Both the position numbers and the translations under genes were made by a program. Positions 60,706 to 64,000 of a DNA stretch of 64,000 bases are shown here, piece after piece. Source of the stretch: Pararhodobacter sp. (GTDB lineage Bacteria; Pseudomonadota; Alphaproteobacteria; Rhodobacterales; Rhodobacteraceae); the NCBI GenBank assembly GCA_020832545.1, contig JAFIEK010000014.1, forward strand, positions 1 through 64,000, written 5' to 3'. Under the pieces are notes generated by a model. It was given only the letters and a program-made list of their open reading frames with translations, was not told the DNA's origin and searched no databases. Each line of letters opens with the position of its first letter. Positions within the stretch are counted from its first letter, which is position 1.

Positions 60706-62196
60706 ATGATTTCAATTGATGCTTATCGTCGGCAATGGACCGGCAACATTCGTGGTGATCTGTTGTCGGGGCTGGTGGTCGCGCTGGCCCTGATCCCCGA
60801 AGCGATCGCCTTTTCCATCATCGCGGGCGTTGACCCCAAGGTGGGGCTGTATGCCAGCTTCTCCATCGCCGTGATCACCGCCATCACCGGTGGTCGGCCC
60901 GGCATGATCTCGGCCGCAACCGCCGCCACAGCGGTGCTGATGGTCACGCTGGTGCGTGATCACGGGCTGGAGTACCTTTTGGCCACAACCGTTCTGGCGG
61001 GGCTTTTGCAGATTGGTGCGGGCGTCCTCAGGCTGGGTTTCATCATGCGCTATGTGTCGAAATCGGTGATGACCGGGTTCGTCAACGCGCTGGCGATCCT
61101 GATTTTCATCGCCCAGTTGCCAGAGCTTGATCCGCGGCAAGTGACATGGATCACCTTTGCGCTGCTCGCACTTGGTCTGGCGATCATCTATCTTTTCCCA
61201 TTGCTGACCAAAGCCGTCCCCTCACCGCTGGTCACCATCATTGTGCTGACCGCGCTTGCTTGGGCACTTGGACTTGATGTGCGGGTAGTAGGCGACATGG
61301 GTGCATTGCCTGATACGCTGCCGGTGTTCCTGATTCCCGACATACCGCTGACCTTTGAGACACTGATGATCATCCTGCCCTATGCGGTGGCGGTGGCGGT
61401 GGTGGGCCTGCTGGAAAGCCTGATGACGCAGAACATCGTCGATGATCTGACCGACACCACCTCGAACCGCGATCAGGAGTGCATCGGCCAGGGCGTGGCC
61501 AACACCGCCACGGGCTTCATCGGCGGCATGGCGGGCTGCGCGATGATCGGGCAGTCGATCATCAACGTCAAATCCGGCGGGCGCGGGCGGCTCTCGTCCT
61601 TCGCGGCCGGGGTGATCTTGCTGATCATGGTGGTGGGGCTAGGCGATCTGGTCAGCATCATTCCAATGCCCGCGCTGGTGGCGGTAATGATCATGGTCAG
61701 TATTGGCACCTTCTCATGGTCATCAATCGGTAACCTGCGCAGCCATCCGCGCTCAAGTTCAGTGGTGATGATCGCGACCGTTGCAACAGTGGTCTATACT
61801 CACAATCTGGCCATCGGTGTGCTGGTGGGTGTGCTGCTGTCAGGTATCTTCTTCGCCGGAAAGATTGCGCAACTGTTCCATGTGACCACCGATATCAGCC
61901 CGGATGGGCGGGTGCGCAGCTACCGGGTCAAGGGGCAATTGTTCTATGGCTCGGTCGAGGATTTCATGGCGGCCTTTGATTTCAAGGAAGCACCCGAGCG
62001 AGTGATCATCGATGTCAGCCGCGCGCATATCTGGGATATCTCATCGGTTCAGGCGCTGGACATGGCGGTGCTGAAATTCCGCCGCGATGGCGCCGAGGTT
62101 GAGATTGTGGGAATGAATGAAGCGTCTGAGACCATTGTTGACCGGTTGGCGATCCACGACAAGCCGGGCGCTTTGGACAAGTTGATGTCACATTGA
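60706..62196 (+). CDS. SulP-family anion transporter with STAS domain
   Basis: A 496-residue permease with about 12 membrane helices (~15-385) and a cytoplasmic STAS domain (~395-490, with Val-Ile-Ile-Asp-Val-Ser-Arg and Asp-Ile-Ser-Ser-Val-Gln-Ala-Leu-Asp). SulP signatures are Leu-Ile-Pro-Glu-Ala-Ile-Ala-Phe and Gly-Leu-Tyr-Ala-Ser. Members carry sulfate, bicarbonate or dicarboxylates, usually with Na+ or H+; the substrate here cannot be assigned. First of four closely spaced genes with a universal stress protein, a DksA-like protein and an MFS permease. Confidence 0.9.
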   Translation: MISIDAYRRQWTGNIRGDLLSGLVVALALIPEAIAFSIIAGVDPKVGLYASFSIAVITAITGGRPGMISAATAATAVLMVTLVRDHGLEYLLATTVLAGLLQIGAGVLRLGFIMRYVSKSVMTGFVNALAILIFIAQLPELDPRQVTWITFALLALGLAIIYLFPLLTKAVPSPLVTIIVLTALAWALGLDVRVVGDMGALPDTLPVFLIPDIPLTFETLMIILPYAVAVAVVGLLESLMTQNIVDDLTDTTSNRDQECIGQGVANTATGFIGGMAGCAMIGQSIINVKSGGRGRLSSFAAGVILLIMVVGLGDLVSIIPMPALVAVMIMVSIGTFSWSSIGNLRSHPRSSSVVMIATVATVVYTHNLAIGVLVGVLLSGIFFAGKIAQLFHVTTDISPDGRVRSYRVKGQLFYGSVEDFMAAFDFKEAPERVIIDVSRAHIWDISSVQALDMAVLKFRRDGAEVEIVGMNEASETIVDRLAIHDKPGALDKLMSH

Positions 62197-62209
62197 GGGA
62201 GGACACGGT

Positions 62210-63064
62210 ATGAGCGAGAAGATCATCGCCCTGATTGACGGTTCGATCTACGCGCAAAGCGTGTGCGAACATGCCGCCTGGGTGGCACAACGCAGTGGCT
62301 GGACGGTGGAACTGCTGCATGTTCTGGGTCGGCGCGAAGGGGCCGAGACATCGGATTATTCGGGTTCCATCGCGCTGGGGGCGCGAACGGCACTTCTGGA
62401 AGAACTGGCCGAACTGGATGCACAGCGCGCAAGGCTGGTGACTCATCGTGGCCGGGCAATCCTTGAGGATGCGCGCGCGATCCTTGATCGCGCAGGAGTC
62501 AACGAGATCACCACCCGCCTGCGCCACGGCGATATCGTCGACACCGTGGCCGAGCAGGAGGGCGAGGCCGCGTTGGTCATGATCGGCAAGCGTGGCGAGG
62601 CGGCGGATTTCGCCAAGGGGCATCTGGGCTCGAACCTGGAGCGGATCGTGCGGGCCAGCCGCAAGCCGGTGTTTGTGGCCGCGCGGGCGTTCAAGCCCAT
62701 TGCGCGTGTGCTGGTGGCCTATGACGGTGGTGCATCGGCCATGCGGGCCGTCGACCATATTGCGCGCAATACGCTTTATCAGGGGCTTGAAGTGAGCCTT
62801 GTGACCGTCGGCACCGCAACCGAGGCCACCCGCAAGGGCCTTGCCGACGCGCAGGCCATGCTGAAAGCCGCGGGTATTCAGGCCCAAACGGAGATCATCG
62901 CCGGTCAACCCGAAACAGCGCTGAGCAAGCTGGTGGAAACGGCGCCATTCGACATGGTGGTGATGGGGGCCTACGGCCATTCGCGCATCCGCAGCCTGAT
63001 CATCGGATCCACGACCACGGAAATGATCCGGTCTTGCAAGGTGCCGATCGTTCTGACCAGATGA
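62210..63064 (+). CDS. Tandem universal stress protein
   Basis: A 284-residue protein of two fused UspA domains. The second (~160-284) keeps the ATP-binding Gly-x2-Gly-x9-Gly-Ser pattern (Gly-Ala-Tyr-Gly-His-Ser and Gly-Ser-Thr-Thr); the first keeps Gly-Lys-Arg-Gly-Glu. Family members bind ATP or AMP and help cells survive stress. A GGAGG ribosome site precedes the ATG, 13 bases after sulP. Usp genes often accompany SulP genes and may modulate them through the STAS domain, an inference. Confidence 0.9.
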   Translation: MSEKIIALIDGSIYAQSVCEHAAWVAQRSGWTVELLHVLGRREGAETSDYSGSIALGARTALLEELAELDAQRARLVTHRGRAILEDARAILDRAGVNEITTRLRHGDIVDTVAEQEGEAALVMIGKRGEAADFAKGHLGSNLERIVRASRKPVFVAARAFKPIARVLVAYDGGASAMRAVDHIARNTLYQGLEVSLVTVGTATEATRKGLADAQAMLKAAGIQAQTEIIAGQPETALSKLVETAPFDMVVMGAYGHSRIRSLIIGSTTTEMIRSCKVPIVLTR

Positions 63065-63068
63065 CGGT

Positions 63069-63419
63069 ATGAGTGCACCAAGCGCACAAGACCTGCGTGA
63101 CCGCTATCGCCCTTTGCTTCTGGCTGAGAGCGAGGCACTGCGCGTTGCTTCAGCTGAAACCGGCGCGGACCGTCGCCCGGTCGAACTGGATCAGCAAAGT
63201 GTCGGGCGACTGAGCCGGATGGACGCAATGCAGCAACAGGCCATGGCCGCCGCGCAAGAAGCGCGCCGCCGTGCCCGGACGCAAGCAGTCGCGGCGGCGC
63301 TGCGCCGGATTGACGAGGGTGAATTTGGCTGGTGCGCGGATTGTGGCGATTTCATAGGCTCAGCGCGTCTGGACCTTGATCCGACGCTGATGCGCTGCAT
63401 CAGCTGCGCCCGCTCCTGA
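63069..63419 (+). CDS. TraR/DksA-family zinc-finger protein
   Basis: A 116-residue protein with an N-terminal helical hairpin (~5-80, with Arg-Arg-Arg-Ala-Arg in the second helix) and a C-terminal zinc finger: Cys-Ala-Asp-Cys, 17 residues, then Cys-Ile-Ser-Cys. DksA-like proteins bind RNA polymerase's secondary channel and adjust transcription in stress. It is shorter than DksA, and the coiled-coil tip acidic pair is not clearly visible, so polymerase regulation is uncertain. It is 4 bases after the Usp gene. Confidence 0.85.
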   Translation: MSAPSAQDLRDRYRPLLLAESEALRVASAETGADRRPVELDQQSVGRLSRMDAMQQQAMAAAQEARRRARTQAVAAALRRIDEGEFGWCADCGDFIGSARLDLDPTLMRCISCARS

Positions 63420-63425
63420 CCCGGT

Positions 63426-64000
63426 ATGGCAACCCTGCCCGCCTTTCTGCGTGCCAACGCGCCTTGGCTGGCGGCGGGGTTTCTGCTGACATTCACGTCC
63501 AGTTTTGGGCAGACCTTCTTCATCGCGGTCTTTGCTGGCGAAATCCGCGCTACCTTTGAGCTGTCGCACGGTGCCTGGGGCGCGATTTACGCCATTGCCA
63601 CCACGACATCGGCGTTGGTCATGCTCTATGCCGGTAGCCTGACCGACCGTTTTCGCGTGCGCTATATCGGGCTGGGTGTGCTGCTCGGACTGGCCTTTGC
63701 CGCCATGGCCATGAGCTGGATCACCGAAGTCTGGATGCTGGTGGTGGTCATCTTTCTTCTGCGATTGTTCGGGCAGGGGCTGATGGGGCATACGGCGATG
63801 GTGGCCATGGCGCGCTGGTTCGTGGCTACGCGCGGGCGCGCGGTGTCGATCGCCGGGCTGGGCGTGGCGATGGGTGAAGCATTGTTGCCCATTGTCTTCG
63901 TGGCGCTTCTGGGGGTGTTCGACTGGCGGGTGCTTTGGCTTGTCGCCGCGGCGGCGCTTCTGGCGCTGACCCCTGTCCTGTGGGTGATGCTGCGCCATGA
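63426..64000 (+). CDS. MFS transporter, 5' part (cut by the window end)
   Basis: An open frame from ATG 63426 continues past the window end: 191 codons are seen, with no stop. The translation has at least five membrane helices. The loop after the second holds Gly-Ser-Leu-Thr-Asp-Arg-Phe-Arg-Val-Arg, the Gly-x-x-x-Asp-Arg motif of the major facilitator superfamily. It follows the DksA-like gene by six bases, so it is probably in the sulP operon. Substrate unknown. Confidence 0.85.
   Translation, partial: MATLPAFLRANAPWLAAGFLLTFTSSFGQTFFIAVFAGEIRATFELSHGAWGAIYAIATTTSALVMLYAGSLTDRFRVRYIGLGVLLGLAFAAMAMSWITEVWMLVVVIFLLRLFGQGLMGHTAMVAMARWFVATRGRAVSIAGLGVAMGEALLPIVFVALLGVFDWRVLWLVAAAALLALTPVLWVMLRH

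Overview
The window is a GC-rich alphaproteobacterial chromosome segment, almost certainly Rhodobacterales/Rhodobacteraceae. The evidence is the RegB / SenC-RegA redox locus in its classical divergent arrangement, the Tim44-MltA-Smr / FxsA-SecB neighbourhood, tsaE-addB-addA-trxA next to hslVU, paired heterodimer-type ABC exporters, and rimP-nusA-ylxR-infB. The ectABC-ask ectoine cluster and a bacterial voltage-gated sodium channel suggest a saline, marine or haloalkaline habitat. The genus cannot be named from the sequence alone.

Region 1 (1-5429) is the right end of an integrative element. It carries a PD-(D/E)xK-like nuclease/STAND NTPase fusion of the antiphage type, a three-gene operon (XRE regulator, small two-helix membrane protein, HigA-type antitoxin without HigB), an excisionase-like gene overlapping a tyrosine integrase, and a 3' fragment of a tRNA-Arg(CCU) gene that marks the attachment site. 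The nuclease gene is visibly richer in A+T than the rest of the window.

Region 2 (5430-25000) returns to core genome: an MBL hydrolase, an orphan ParB-like protein, an M20 amidohydrolase, and the infB-ylxR-nusA-rimP operon, whose leader contains an intrinsic terminator. Then come an exported esterase-like protein, prolyl iminopeptidase, ubiG, the comF-grxC-nitrilase-marR operon, a BioC/NDUFAF5-like protein, ferrochelatase, two L,D-transpeptidases around a CAP lipoprotein, and a NUDIX gene.

Region 3 (25000-47200): hslO-nudix-cca, with a heat-shock-like promoter before hslO. A tightly overlapping run follows: two ABC exporter half-transporters, a VOC protein, a TrmA-type RNA methyltransferase and the sodium channel. 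Then a response-regulator phosphatase divergent from an Hpt protein, ilvA, smr-mltA-tim44, fxsA, secB, an HD hydrolase, RegA-SenC/RegB, and a membrane PAS protein without a kinase domain.

Region 4 (46800-64000): tsaE-addB-addA-trxA (tRNA t6A synthesis and double-strand-break repair), hslVU protease, ectABC-ask with a divergent MarR regulator (EctR-like), and an operon of SulP anion transporter, tandem universal stress protein, DksA/TraR zinc-finger protein and an MFS permease cut by the window end. The SulP gene is preceded by a structured leader. The most unusual parts are the integrative element, the hairpin-rich leaders before rimP and sulP, and the orphan ParB-like protein.
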